Positions 36,484 to 45,729 of a stretch of 64,000 bases of DNA are shown piece by piece. The notes under the pieces were generated by a model. The model saw only the letters and a program-made list of their open reading frames with translations, did no database searches and was not told where the DNA came from. The stretch lies in NCBI GenBank assembly GCA_041751935.1, contig JBGSIA010000101.1, positions 19,351 to 83,350 on the forward strand, given 5' to 3'. A program made the position numbers and the translations under genes. Position 1 is the stretch's first letter. Each line of letters opens with the position of its first letter. Source of the stretch: JBBSJZ01 sp041751935 (lineage in GTDB: Bacteria; Planctomycetota; Planctomycetia; Pirellulales; Pirellulaceae).

Positions 36484-37517
36484 GCGACTGCCTTCGGGAG
36501 CGGGGAGATTGTTTTGTTTAACAGTGCCGCGAGCGATTTCATTTGGATCGCTAACTCACGGTATTGTTCGGGCAACAGTGCTTGCGGTCCGTCGCTCTTG
36601 GCGACTTCTGGGCAATCATGGACTTCGACATGCACACCGTCTGCACCCGCGGCAATGCCGGCAAGAGCACATGCGGGGATCAAGTCTGGTCGACCGGTAG
36701 CGTGCGAGGGATCGACAATGATTGGCAGGTGAGTCAGCCCGTGAACTGCTGGCACGGCGGCAACATCATATATATTTCGTGTCGCCGGATCGAATCCCTT
36801 CACGCCGCGTTCACAAAGGACGACGTTGGGGTTGCCTTGCGAGAGCACGTATTCGGCGCTCATCAGCAAGTCCGTAATCGTGGCGCTCATGCCGCGTTTG
36901 AGAAGCACAGGACGGCTCGTCTTGCCAACTTCGGTCAGCAAGACAAAATTTTGCATGTTGCGGGCTCCGACTTGGATCATATCCGCATACTGGGCAACGA
37001 CGTCGACACAGCGCACATCGGTGACTTCCGTTACTACCGGCATGCCAAACTTATCGCCAACTTCTCGCAACAACACCAAGCCCGCTTCGCCAAGACCCTG
37101 AAACGCGTAGGGACTTGTGCGGGGTTTGTAAGCTCCGCCGCGAAAGATATTGGCTCCGGCGTCGCGAACCGCCTCGGCAATGCGAAACATCCGGTCACGA
37201 TCCTCAACACTGCAAGGACCAGCAATCAAGCCTAAATTTCCACCACCAATCTTTACCCCGGAAACATCGATCACGCTCGGCTCGGGGTGGGCGTCCAACG
37301 AGGCAAGTTTGTAGGGTGGCAGCACGGGAATGACTTGGGCAACGCCGGGGATCGCCCGCAGCGGTTCTTCCCGCAGTTTTTCTTCGTCTCCGATGATCCC
37401 CACAATGGTTCGGTAGGTGCCACGGCTGAGATGTGCTTGCAACCCAAGCAACTCTACCCGCTCGAGAACATGCTCGATTTGCTGGTCGGTGGCGCTGCTG
37501 TGGAGGATCAAAATCAT
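36480..37517 (-). CDS. aroF: 3-deoxy-7-phosphoheptulonate (DAHP) synthase, AroF/AroA(beta) type
   Basis: A 345-residue enzyme for the first step of the shikimate pathway, joining erythrose 4-phosphate and phosphoenolpyruvate. An N-terminal ferredoxin-like regulatory domain (about residues 1-80) precedes the barrel, with GPCSVED, FRGGAYKPRTSPYAFQG, IQVGARNMQNF, VLLKRGMS and IIVDPSHATG. This matches the type I beta subclass used by many Gram-positives and planctomycetes. It opens the operon running to 30519, with a divergent HugZ-like gene upstream. Confidence 0.92.
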   Translation of the reverse strand: MILILHSSATDQQIEHVLERVELLGLQAHLSRGTYRTIVGIIGDEEKLREEPLRAIPGVAQVIPVLPPYKLASLDAHPEPSVIDVSGVKIGGGNLGLIAGPCSVEDRDRMFRIAEAVRDAGANIFRGGAYKPRTSPYAFQGLGEAGLVLLREVGDKFGMPVVTEVTDVRCVDVVAQYADMIQVGARNMQNFVLLTEVGKTSRPVLLKRGMSATITDLLMSAEYVLSQGNPNVVLCERGVKGFDPATRNIYDVAAVPAVHGLTHLPIIVDPSHATGRPDLIPACALAGIAAGADGVHVEVHDCPEVAKSDGPQALLPEQYRELAIQMKSLAALLNKTISPLPKAVA

Positions 37518-37680
37518 GGTTGGGCTGACGAGTTTTGGCGAGAATGAGGCAGCTTTTCAACGAAGCCCAGCAGTTTAATCTTTTCTGCGGCAAATCGTCG
37601 AGCCCTTTGACGCGTTATGCTGAGGCGAATTCACTACTTGAACTCGATTTCTTAGGCTCACCTTATTATTGGGGTTCTTA

Positions 37681-38139
37681 ATGTCCTCTTCGTCCTCTGC
37701 CAAAGCCGTGCGGGACCTCGTCAGCAATGCTACCACTGCCAGCCTCGGGACTCTTGACCCAGACCACCACCCGTACGTTTCCCTCGTCAGCATAGCTGCC
37801 GTCGGCCCAACCGAGATTGCACTCCTGTTAAGCGATTTGGCAAAACACGCTCGGTATTTAGCGACCAGCGGGAACGCCTCCCTGCTGGTCTCGGACGACA
37901 CGGTATCGCCGTCAGAGCGAATGGCAGCCGCCCGCGTAACTCTATCGGGATTTGTTCGCCGTCTGGAACGACAAGATGACGCCCCACTTCGGCAAGCGTT
38001 TCTAGCCTTGCACCCCCAAGCGGCAATGTACAGCGACTTTGGTGATTTCTCGATGTACCAGTTTCAGGTCAATCAGGCCCATCTCGTTGCCGGTTTCGGA
38101 AAAATTCAAACGGTTTCCGCCGAGCAGTTGAAGGATTAG
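37681..38139 (+). CDS. Pyridoxamine 5'-phosphate oxidase-like (HugZ-type) flavin/heme protein
   Basis: A 152-residue split-barrel protein. The strand pattern TTASLGTLDPDHHPYVSLVS and the following ALLLSDLAKHARYLATSGNA match the PNPOx-like/HugZ group; GFVRRLERQD follows and the closing part LVAGFGKIQTVSA resembles the HugZ active-site end. HugZ proteins open heme; a general FMN-binding oxidoreductase is the alternative. Start at 37681 is the first ATG in the conserved N-terminus. It is divergent from aroF. Confidence 0.8.
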   Translation: MSSSSSAKAVRDLVSNATTASLGTLDPDHHPYVSLVSIAAVGPTEIALLLSDLAKHARYLATSGNASLLVSDDTVSPSERMAAARVTLSGFVRRLERQDDAPLRQAFLALHPQAAMYSDFGDFSMYQFQVNQAHLVAGFGKIQTVSAEQLKD

Positions 38140-38149
38140 GATCTAGTTC

Positions 38150-38542
38150 ATGAATAATTTCAATGACGATGAATCTGACAACGCGGATGATGACCCAGAG
38201 TTTGGGGACAGTGAATTGAAAAGTGATTTGGAGTCCATTTCAATTCGTGCGACGAATGATGTGGACCCAAACCAACTGACCCATTTTGTCACCACGATCA
38301 AGAACGCCGAGCAACAAGTCGGCGAACACATTATTAAGGCGTTGCAGCACGGTGATACCGTTGCTGTGCTAACGACAGTGATTGTGGGACCGGACGGCAC
38401 ACAGAGGATCGTCTCGGCAGCGCTCGATCCGCGGCGGTTAACTCAAGTCAACGAGATTCTGCGATCAGCGCAACAGGAACGCGAAGAACAGGAACCATGT
38501 TTCGGATTCCATTGTTTGGTCAAACCTAAAAAGCATGTGTAA
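38150..38542 (+). CDS. Small acidic protein of unknown function
   Basis: A 130-residue protein with a very acidic N-terminus (NDDESDNADDDPEFGDSE) and a folded C-terminal part with VAVLTTVIVGPDGTQRIVSAAL and FGFHCLVKPKKHV. No family is recognised. Its TAA overlaps the ATG of glcD by one base, so it is translated with it. A binding or regulatory role for the neighbouring oxidase is possible but unsupported. Confidence 0.6.
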   Translation: MNNFNDDESDNADDDPEFGDSELKSDLESISIRATNDVDPNQLTHFVTTIKNAEQQVGEHIIKALQHGDTVAVLTTVIVGPDGTQRIVSAALDPRRLTQVNEILRSAQQEREEQEPCFGFHCLVKPKKHV

Positions 38543-40002
38543 TGAATTCGATTGAGCCCGTTTCTTGCCCCGCGATTGACGAACTAGCGATCGTATTCGG
38601 CCAACGTTTGATGTGTGACGCTGCGTCGCTGGCGACGTTCGAATCGGACGGCGTAACGGCCCTCTCGGGACAACCCCTGGCGGTTGTGATTCCAGAATCC
38701 GAAGACGAAGTAGTGACCATCGTCCGCTGGTGCAACGAACACGGCATCCCCTTCACCGCACGTGGTAGCGGCACAAGTCTTTCTGGTGGCAGCGTACCGG
38801 TTACAGGCGGCATCGTCATCGCCATGAATCGTATGAACAAGATTCACCGCTTGGACACGGTGAACCGTATTGCCGTCGTCGGTCCCGGCGTGATCAATGC
38901 TGCGCTCGTTCGCGCGGCAGCAGACGTTGGGCTGCACTACGCCCCAGACCCAAGCAGTGCGCAGGTCTGTACGATCGGTGGGAATGTTGCCTTCAACTCC
39001 GGCGGCGCTCATTGTTTGAAGTATGGCATGACCAGCAATCATATCTTGGGATTGCGCGCTGTCCTGGGTGACGGAAAAGTCGTAGTGCTTGGATCAGAAA
39101 GCTTGGAACAAGAAGGTCCTGACTTGGTAGGAATCCTTTGTGGCGGTGAGGGCACACTCGGAGTCGTAACCGAAGTGACGGTTCGTCTGGTCCCTCCCGC
39201 CGAAACATATCACAGTGTCATGGCTGGCTACCTGGATATCGAAACGGCTGGCGAAGCCGTGGCCACAATCATTGCCGCCGGCTTGTTACCCGGTGCCATG
39301 GAAATCATGGACTCGCTCGCCATGCGTGCGGCTCGCGAGGGCGTCGGCGCTACCTATCCCGATGGCTGTGAAGCAGTGCTGATTGTCGAGTTGGACGGAT
39401 CGCGTGAAACGGTCGCTGCCGAAACGCCACAGCTAGACGCTTTGCTACAACAAACCGGTGCCGTCAGTGTCACGGTCGCGGCAACTTCCGCCCAGCGAGC
39501 ATCGATCTGGGCAGGTCGTAAATGCGTTTTTTCGGCAGTCGGCCGACTCAGCCCTGATTTCATTGTGCAAGACGGTGTCGTTCCTCGCGGCCAACTCGGT
39601 ACGGCCCTGCGTCGCATTGGAGAAATCGCGCGACGACACGATGTGCCCGTTGCTAACGTTTTTCACGCCGGTGATGGCAATTTGCATCCGCTGATTCTTT
39701 ACGACGGACGTATCACAGGTGCATTGCATCGCGCCGAACAGGTCGCTGCTGATATCGTCAAACTGTGTATCGAATTGGGCGGGTCGATTACCGGCGAGCA
39801 CGGCGTTGGTTTAGAAAAACGCGAGTTTCTCGGACAAATGTTCGATGAAGTTAGCCTGGATTTGATGCGGCGGATTCGCGACCAGCTCGATCCCTTAAAA
39901 ATCGCCAATCGCGATAAAATGTTTCCCACCGGCCAGGGCGAACCGACAAGTTTGTATGGTTTGCATCCACTGGAAAAAGCCGGCATCATCTCCAGAATGT
40001 AA
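38542..40002 (+). CDS. glcD: FAD-linked oxidase, glycolate oxidase subunit GlcD family
   Basis: A 486-residue FAD-binding oxidoreductase (PCMH/FAD_binding_4 fold). FAD-contact segments PFTARGSGTSLSGGSVPVTG and DPSSAQVCTIGGNVAFNSGG are clear, and the C-terminal catalytic part carries NVFHAGDGNLHPL and GSITGEHGVGLEKREF. GlcD oxidises glycolate or D-lactate to the keto acid. The partner GlcE/GlcF subunits are not in the window, so D-lactate or another 2-hydroxy acid is also possible. Confidence 0.88.
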   Translation: MNSIEPVSCPAIDELAIVFGQRLMCDAASLATFESDGVTALSGQPLAVVIPESEDEVVTIVRWCNEHGIPFTARGSGTSLSGGSVPVTGGIVIAMNRMNKIHRLDTVNRIAVVGPGVINAALVRAAADVGLHYAPDPSSAQVCTIGGNVAFNSGGAHCLKYGMTSNHILGLRAVLGDGKVVVLGSESLEQEGPDLVGILCGGEGTLGVVTEVTVRLVPPAETYHSVMAGYLDIETAGEAVATIIAAGLLPGAMEIMDSLAMRAAREGVGATYPDGCEAVLIVELDGSRETVAAETPQLDALLQQTGAVSVTVAATSAQRASIWAGRKCVFSAVGRLSPDFIVQDGVVPRGQLGTALRRIGEIARRHDVPVANVFHAGDGNLHPLILYDGRITGALHRAEQVAADIVKLCIELGGSITGEHGVGLEKREFLGQMFDEVSLDLMRRIRDQLDPLKIANRDKMFPTGQGEPTSLYGLHPLEKAGIISRM

Positions 40003-40057
40003 ATGCGCTTTGCCTGTGTTTCTTGCTTCCCTTCATTCCCACGTTGCAGAACTTGCT

Positions 40058-40780
40058 ATGGATTACAGCTACACCGACCTGTCCAAGATGATCGACCATT
40101 CGCTACTCAATCCCACATTGACCGTGGACGATCTGGAGTCCGGTATCCAACTTGCAATGGCTTACGACGTCGCCAGTGTTTGCATCATGCCATACTACTT
40201 GCGACGCTGTGCCGATTTACTCGCTGGCACCACGGTGAATGCCTCGACCACCATTGGTTTCCCACACGGAGGCCATACCACAACGATCAAGCGTGCCGAA
40301 GCCGAGCAGGCAATCGCCGACGGATGTCAAGAACTCGACATGGTGGTCAATATTTCCAAAGTACTCAGCGGTGATTGGGAGTATGTCCGGGAGGATATTC
40401 GTGCGGTCGTCGATGTCACGCATGCCGCAGACCAGAAGCTGAAAGTGATCTTTGAGAATTGTTATTTGAATGACAACCAAAAGATTCAACTCTGCAGCAT
40501 TTGCACCGAGCTTAGTGTCGATTGGGTCAAAACGTCGACGGGATACGGTACCGGGGGCGCGACGCATGACGACCTGAAATTGATGCGTCAACACGCCGGC
40601 GAAAAGGTGCAAGTCAAAGCAGCAGGCGGTGTTCGAGATATCGATGGCTTGCTTGCCGTTCGCGAACTCGGAGTTTCTCGCTGCGGCGCCAGTCGCACGA
40701 AGGAGATTCTTGATGCGGCACGCGAGCGATTGAATCTCGATCCAATCAACGTTACCGCAAGTGGCGCGTCATCCTACTAA
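40058..40780 (+). CDS. deoC: Deoxyribose-phosphate aldolase
   Basis: A 240-residue class I aldolase cleaving 2-deoxyribose 5-phosphate to acetaldehyde and glyceraldehyde 3-phosphate. The Schiff-base lysine lies in VDWVKTSTGYGTGGAT, the second catalytic lysine in VQVKAAGGVRD, and MIDHSLLNPTLT opens the barrel. The ATG at 40058 gives normal length; the frame extends upstream over the glcD end. It follows glcD by 55 bases. Confidence 0.92.
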   Translation: MDYSYTDLSKMIDHSLLNPTLTVDDLESGIQLAMAYDVASVCIMPYYLRRCADLLAGTTVNASTTIGFPHGGHTTTIKRAEAEQAIADGCQELDMVVNISKVLSGDWEYVREDIRAVVDVTHAADQKLKVIFENCYLNDNQKIQLCSICTELSVDWVKTSTGYGTGGATHDDLKLMRQHAGEKVQVKAAGGVRDIDGLLAVRELGVSRCGASRTKEILDAARERLNLDPINVTASGASSY

Positions 40781-40839
40781 TTGAAATCACAACTTTTCGC
40801 GTCAACGGTTTTGGAGTGTTTCTAAACAGTCTCGCACTG

Positions 40840-41970
40840 TTATTCTGCGGCAAGTTCGCCAAGAACCAAGATTTTCGCTCGTTCAGCGGCCGGACCAACG
40901 AGCTTAGGAAAATCGTCCGTGATCGCGATCTGGATACGGTCGCGTTGACGCCACCAGTCGGCAACCTCTTGAGGCAACGCATGCCAGCAATCCGTTTGCT
41001 CAGAAAGGTATTGCAGGAACTGCTGATATACTCCCAGTCGGTTCGGCGTATCGAGGTAGTCTGGGTGCGTCACCAGCATCGCCATCGCTCGATATCGACG
41101 CAAGAAATCGAATTTCTTAATCCAAAGATTGGGCGTGGTTTCGCCGAGCGATACGAGCAGCGTGTGGTCTTGCGGTAGAGTGTAAGGCAGTTCGACAAAC
41201 TTGCCGACGATGAACGGCCACATACCGCCTACACCGCCAGGCATTGCTTGAAACGGATCCACGTCAAAACAAGACGCGTCATACTCGACGTCAAGAGCTT
41301 GCAACCATTGTAGATTCCGATGCACCATCGGAGCCCGAAATCCTGTGCTGCCATAACTCGCAATCGCGCGGTTGATGGGCTCAACACGGCGGTCGAACGT
41401 TCGCCGCGATTCGAACAACCTCCCATCGTGGTTGTAACCGTGCACTCCAATTTCATGACCACGTTGTTTCAAGTCATGAAGCAAACCGCTGTCAACTTTA
41501 TACTTGTATGGAATAAAATTCCAAGACGATCGCAGTCCGAATTTCTCTTCCAATTGCGCTAACTTGTCGACCAACGAGACGCCAACACTGGTCTCGACAT
41601 CGTGTGTCAGAACCCCTGCCATCTTATAACGGTCCGGCCAAGGATCAATCGCAAGCGTGTTCGGTGCAAGCGCTATCGCAGCACGAAAGTCTTGCAAGAA
41701 TTCCGTCGGCAAGTACCAGTTGGCGGGCACATCGATCCCTTGGTTTCGCCCTCGTTGTAGCAATTGACGCAGCGGAATTGGGATAAACGGTCGTAGCCGA
41801 TAATACAACTTGAACTTCGCCGAAAGATACGCCGACGCCGCGTCACGTAAGTAGTGGTCTCGCAGAACTCCATCTACTGCGCCACCGAACGCAAAACGAG
41901 CTTCGAGGGAGGAGGTTACTGGTTGTTCGTCAACGCGGGTACTCGCGTTGTTGAACATGTTGACACTCAT
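40840..41970 (-). CDS. Polysaccharide deacetylase-like protein
   Basis: A 376-residue protein with a NodB-type deacetylase core: VLTHDVETSVG supplies the catalytic/metal aspartates, GHEIGVHGYNHDG the metal-binding histidine pair, and GFRAPMVHRN the R-A-P motif. Flanking regions are specific to exopolysaccharide clusters in this phylum. It probably removes acetyl groups from amino sugars of the polysaccharide made by the neighbouring genes. It is the last gene of the long minus-strand cluster; the start at 41970 is one of two nearby ATGs (the other at 41958). Confidence 0.82.
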   Translation of the reverse strand: MSVNMFNNASTRVDEQPVTSSLEARFAFGGAVDGVLRDHYLRDAASAYLSAKFKLYYRLRPFIPIPLRQLLQRGRNQGIDVPANWYLPTEFLQDFRAAIALAPNTLAIDPWPDRYKMAGVLTHDVETSVGVSLVDKLAQLEEKFGLRSSWNFIPYKYKVDSGLLHDLKQRGHEIGVHGYNHDGRLFESRRTFDRRVEPINRAIASYGSTGFRAPMVHRNLQWLQALDVEYDASCFDVDPFQAMPGGVGGMWPFIVGKFVELPYTLPQDHTLLVSLGETTPNLWIKKFDFLRRYRAMAMLVTHPDYLDTPNRLGVYQQFLQYLSEQTDCWHALPQEVADWWRQRDRIQIAITDDFPKLVGPAAERAKILVLGELAAE

Positions 41971-42160
41971 GCGTTTGCTTCCACCACCGCGACATTTCGT
42001 TGGGTACAACAACTTGACCTTGCTTCGCATGCAATCTCGACCAAACCTCGCTGGATCGCTGTTGAGAGTTTATCCGCTAACTCGTCCACAAACGGATCGA
42101 CCATCAAGCCAGCGGCACTCCGATGACGGCATTGCAACGTACGCTTGCGACCATCTGCGG

Positions 42161-43411
42161 TCATATTTTCACCACGTCACTGAAGTCTGAATTAATACAC
42201 TTTTCTTGAGTCAAAAGCCTTTCACTTAATCCAAATAATTCATCATAAAGTGTCACGAGCCGGACTGATTGATGCTCCCATGTAAGTCCGTTGTCTATCC
42301 GGTCGCGGGCGATTGTACCCATATTTTCCCGAAGTGCCGGATCATCCATCAGTCGGATGGTAGCCAGTGAAAAATCGCCAATGTCGTTATCATTGGCGTA
42401 CAGCGCCGCCTCGCCAGCCGTCAATTCGTTTTCGCGAGTTCGAAAGCAAACGGTTGGTTTTCGAAGCGCCATGTATTCCATCGTTTTAATTGTCGTGCAA
42501 CTATCGTTGTATGCATTACTCGGATCGGGAGTGAAGCAAATATCAAACGACGCAATGTATGCCGGCACAGATGGAAACGGAATCATTCCTGTGAAACGAA
42601 TTTTGTCTGCTACGTCAAGATCCTGTGCAAGTTGCTTCAACTCGCCGATCACCGGGCCGCTACCTACAATTACCGCAATAAAATCCTCTCGCTTGTGCCG
42701 GAATCGCAATTCATGCAGCACTCGAATCATGTAGTCAACACCATCTTGAAGACCGATCACTCCGACATATCCAAGCACGATTTGTCCTGGAACGCGCAGT
42801 TCCGGAATTGGCGTGACCTCATTCAGGAAGAACTCGTTTGGCCCATTACGTACCACCTGACACTTCACTGGATTTGCTCCACAGCGATCAACCTGTATGC
42901 CTCGCTGGGTCTCATTGGTGGCAATCAATCTGTCCGCTCGGCGACAGGCTAATCTCTCAAAAAACAACAGTGTTTTGTAAACAGAATTCGGTCGATCGTC
43001 TCCACGTCGCGCAAGATACAACTCCGGCGACAAATCGTGATGATCGAAAACAAACTGCTTGCCGATTAACTGATACATGATCGCAATCATCGCTGTCATG
43101 TCGGGCGGCGTGTGAACGTGAACCGCATCAAACCCATGACGTACAAGTACGAACAGCGAGTAAACCAGCATGACCATCAGGCTGTACCCATACTCGCAAG
43201 CATAGCCGATGAATCCGTCAAGCTCATACGCTTTGGGATAACGATAGACACGTATGCCGTTGACATATTCAAACCATTTGCTCGACTGACCCGTTGGACA
43301 GATAACCGTCACATCATAACCAGCGGCCATCAACGCACCCGTTTCGAGAAGCACACGGTTGTCGTCAGGAAAGCTCTCGTTCTCCAATAACATCAAAATT
43401 CGTTTGCACAT
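42161..43411 (-). CDS. Glycosyltransferase family 4 protein
   Basis: A 416-residue GT-B enzyme. N-terminal acceptor domain MCKRILMLLENESFPDDNRV, mid-protein KQFVFDHHDLSPELY, donor domain LGYVGVIGLQDGVDYMIRVL and SYNDSC-like TIKTMEYMALRKPTVCF, which takes the place of the E-x7-E motif. It transfers a nucleotide-sugar residue to the growing repeat unit; the sugar is not predictable. The start chosen avoids overlap with the FemAB gene stop at 43425 (an ATG at 43420 is also possible). Confidence 0.85.
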   Translation of the reverse strand: MCKRILMLLENESFPDDNRVLLETGALMAAGYDVTVICPTGQSSKWFEYVNGIRVYRYPKAYELDGFIGYACEYGYSLMVMLVYSLFVLVRHGFDAVHVHTPPDMTAMIAIMYQLIGKQFVFDHHDLSPELYLARRGDDRPNSVYKTLLFFERLACRRADRLIATNETQRGIQVDRCGANPVKCQVVRNGPNEFFLNEVTPIPELRVPGQIVLGYVGVIGLQDGVDYMIRVLHELRFRHKREDFIAVIVGSGPVIGELKQLAQDLDVADKIRFTGMIPFPSVPAYIASFDICFTPDPSNAYNDSCTTIKTMEYMALRKPTVCFRTRENELTAGEAALYANDNDIGDFSLATIRLMDDPALRENMGTIARDRIDNGLTWEHQSVRLVTLYDELFGLSERLLTQEKCINSDFSDVVKI

Positions 43412-43424
43412 GATTTGCATAAAA

Positions 43425-44489
43425 CTATTTGACCGCAATGGGTTGGTTGGGCTGCGGTTTGTCTTGTGAAGCTGACTGCGCGGGTGCTAACAGCCGACGC
43501 GCCAATCCGTATGCCTTTTCAGCAACAGACATGGATCGTTTTGCATAAACACGGCGGTAGCGACCATACTCCACCAAGGTTCCGCCGAATCGCGATTTAA
43601 ATTTCCCGGGTCCATAATCTTCGTTGAGCCAACCGGCACCGCCAAAGTCAAAAACTTGACAGTCCGTTGCCGCTCGACGTCGTATTGCGTCCCAGACCAA
43701 GCAAGAGTTTGCCGCGATTCCAGCAATTCGGACAACTCCGGCGTACCAATAGATAACACGACCGCCAAATACCAGATTGCAAATTGACGCGATCGGCATG
43801 TTCTCGTAAACGGCAATTCGCATGTCGATTTGCTCTGACGGCAACTCGCGGCACACAGCCACAAATAGGCTCCTGTCAACCAAAGGGATTCCCGAATGGC
43901 CGTAACTCTCTTTCAAATGGTCATACAAAATGTCGAGATCGCTGTACAAACTTGCTTCTCGAATGGTCACGCCACGTCTTTCGGCTCGTCGAATGTCACC
44001 ACGGCACTTGGGATCGACTTGCTGCCATAGCTGCTCTTGCGATGCTGCCAGATTCAATTCGTAGTTGTTGTAACCAAGACGTTCGTATCCGCATTGGGTA
44101 ACAGCTTCGTGCAAGGGGCCTGCCCCAAACAGCGGCCGAATTTCTGTGAACAGAGTACGGCGGCTCATGAAGTTGTCGTGGTCGCGAACAAGGTCGGCAA
44201 GCGCGATTGACCCAATCTCGGAGTCGCTGCATAACGGTTCAGCAAATAAGATGGACCGCGCGGCAAATTTACCGAGTGTTCGCATCGTGGAAACACGAAC
44301 GGCGACAAGCAATGCTTGTATTTTTCCACTTTCAGCGACAGCGGCTTTCGCCCAAAGCCTATAGCCTTTCGTGGAGGCATAAGCACGGCACATTGCCGCG
44401 GTTTGAAATATGCTTCCTCTAGAGTTTGATTGCACGAAATCATCCCAACCATCAATCGCATCAAAGGGAATAAACGTGAACTTCTTCAT
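43425..44489 (-). CDS. FemAB/BioF2-like GNAT acyltransferase
   Basis: A 354-residue protein with tandem GNAT-like folds: a first half with SIFQTAAMCRAYASTKGYRL and a second with KCRGDIRRAERRGVTIREAS, IASICNLVFGGRVIYWYAGV and FDFGGAGWLNEDYGPGKFKS. The last motif is typical of FemAB-like proteins found in exopolysaccharide loci. It probably transfers an amino-acyl or acyl group onto a sugar of the polymer. It overlaps the neighbouring glycosyltransferase stop by four bases (ATGA). Confidence 0.82.
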   Translation of the reverse strand: MKKFTFIPFDAIDGWDDFVQSNSRGSIFQTAAMCRAYASTKGYRLWAKAAVAESGKIQALLVAVRVSTMRTLGKFAARSILFAEPLCSDSEIGSIALADLVRDHDNFMSRRTLFTEIRPLFGAGPLHEAVTQCGYERLGYNNYELNLAASQEQLWQQVDPKCRGDIRRAERRGVTIREASLYSDLDILYDHLKESYGHSGIPLVDRSLFVAVCRELPSEQIDMRIAVYENMPIASICNLVFGGRVIYWYAGVVRIAGIAANSCLVWDAIRRRAATDCQVFDFGGAGWLNEDYGPGKFKSRFGGTLVEYGRYRRVYAKRSMSVAEKAYGLARRLLAPAQSASQDKPQPNQPIAVK

Positions 44490-45727
44490 GAGAATTCTCC
44501 TTGTGGTGATTCCACGTGCGTCGATTCTTGCAATGACGGAGAATTACTCTTTGTTGAATCATCCACGTGAGCTGACTTACCACACACTTCTCGCATCATC
44601 GCTTCGGTTCTCTGCACATTTTTTTGCGAGAAATGCAATTCAGCAAGCTCTCGATTGCGAACACCCATTTGCTTCCGTAATGACTCCGATTCGTAAACGC
44701 GAAGTAGCGCCTCGGCTAATCCATCAACATCTTTTTCGTCAACGAGAATTTGTTCTACAATCGCCGGAATTTCGACATGCCGCGTACTGATCACTGGCTT
44801 GCCACACGCCATTGCTTCGACGATTACTGTGGGGAAACCCTCGGCACCACCAAATTCGTCGAAATGGCTAGGCAAACAAAACACATCGCAAGCATGATAG
44901 ACCGCCTTGAGTGCGGTCCCTGAAAGTCCGCCAAAGAATGCCACCTGTGACTCAATGCCCAATTCATTGGCAATCGCTTTAACGTCGACGGAGTCGACGG
45001 AATCACGACCAATCCCCACCACCCAAAGTTCAATATCATCGTTCCCCAAGCGTTTGATCGCTTCGAGCAGAATCCGATGCCCTTTTTTCTGAGCAAAATA
45101 GCCGACAATCAACACGACAAACTTTTCGCTCGGCCGGTAAGCTTCTAGGTCGATCGACAATCGTACAACTTGAATCAGCTTTGGATCGATGCCAAATCGA
45201 ACGTGCAACTGGTCTCGGTTGTAATTGGTGACCGTTGTAATCCGATCACACGCCGCTATCGCATGGCGAAAGAGAGCTGGATTCGGATTTTCGTAGATCT
45301 CGTACGCGTGAATCGTACAAACAAGAGGCTTGCCTAGTAATTGCTTGCAGAAGTAACCAATAAACAGTTTGTGATCACCAAACGTTGCGTAAATCAAATC
45401 GACATTCGCCATCTTTCGAGAAAAGCAAACTGCCAGTGCGAAATCTACTAGCGCACGATATCGAATCGCTTCACGTAACAACCGAAAATACAACTCGGGA
45501 TTCGCCATAAGGCTCAGTGCCTGAGCGAAAGCAAGCGTGGCATAACTCCAATTGCGCACCGACCAAGACGCTTTGGGCCCATAAAGCCCTTGCTGGAACT
45601 TGGTTGGGTAGATGCTGATGCAAGCCCCCTGTTTTTCAAAATACGAAAGTTCACGATGCACAAAGTGCTCAAATCCATGTTTGACTGAAGCGATCACGCC
45701 AATATGCATGTTACTGTTGACCTTCAT
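44486..45727 (-). CDS. Glycosyltransferase family 4 protein
   Basis: A 413-residue GT-B enzyme with IGVIASVKHGFEHFVHRELS at the N-terminus, VGYFAQKKGHRILLEAIKRL opening the donor domain, and a full E-x7-E motif in FGGAEGFPTVIVEAMACG. It lies between the FemAB-like gene and a second GT4. The ATG at 45727 is chosen because an in-frame TTG two codons upstream is inside the previous stop overlap. The tail after residue 385 is Ser/Thr-rich. Confidence 0.87.
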   Translation of the reverse strand: MKVNSNMHIGVIASVKHGFEHFVHRELSYFEKQGACISIYPTKFQQGLYGPKASWSVRNWSYATLAFAQALSLMANPELYFRLLREAIRYRALVDFALAVCFSRKMANVDLIYATFGDHKLFIGYFCKQLLGKPLVCTIHAYEIYENPNPALFRHAIAACDRITTVTNYNRDQLHVRFGIDPKLIQVVRLSIDLEAYRPSEKFVVLIVGYFAQKKGHRILLEAIKRLGNDDIELWVVGIGRDSVDSVDVKAIANELGIESQVAFFGGLSGTALKAVYHACDVFCLPSHFDEFGGAEGFPTVIVEAMACGKPVISTRHVEIPAIVEQILVDEKDVDGLAEALLRVYESESLRKQMGVRNRELAELHFSQKNVQRTEAMMREVCGKSAHVDDSTKSNSPSLQESTHVESPQGEFS

Positions 45728-45729
45728 GA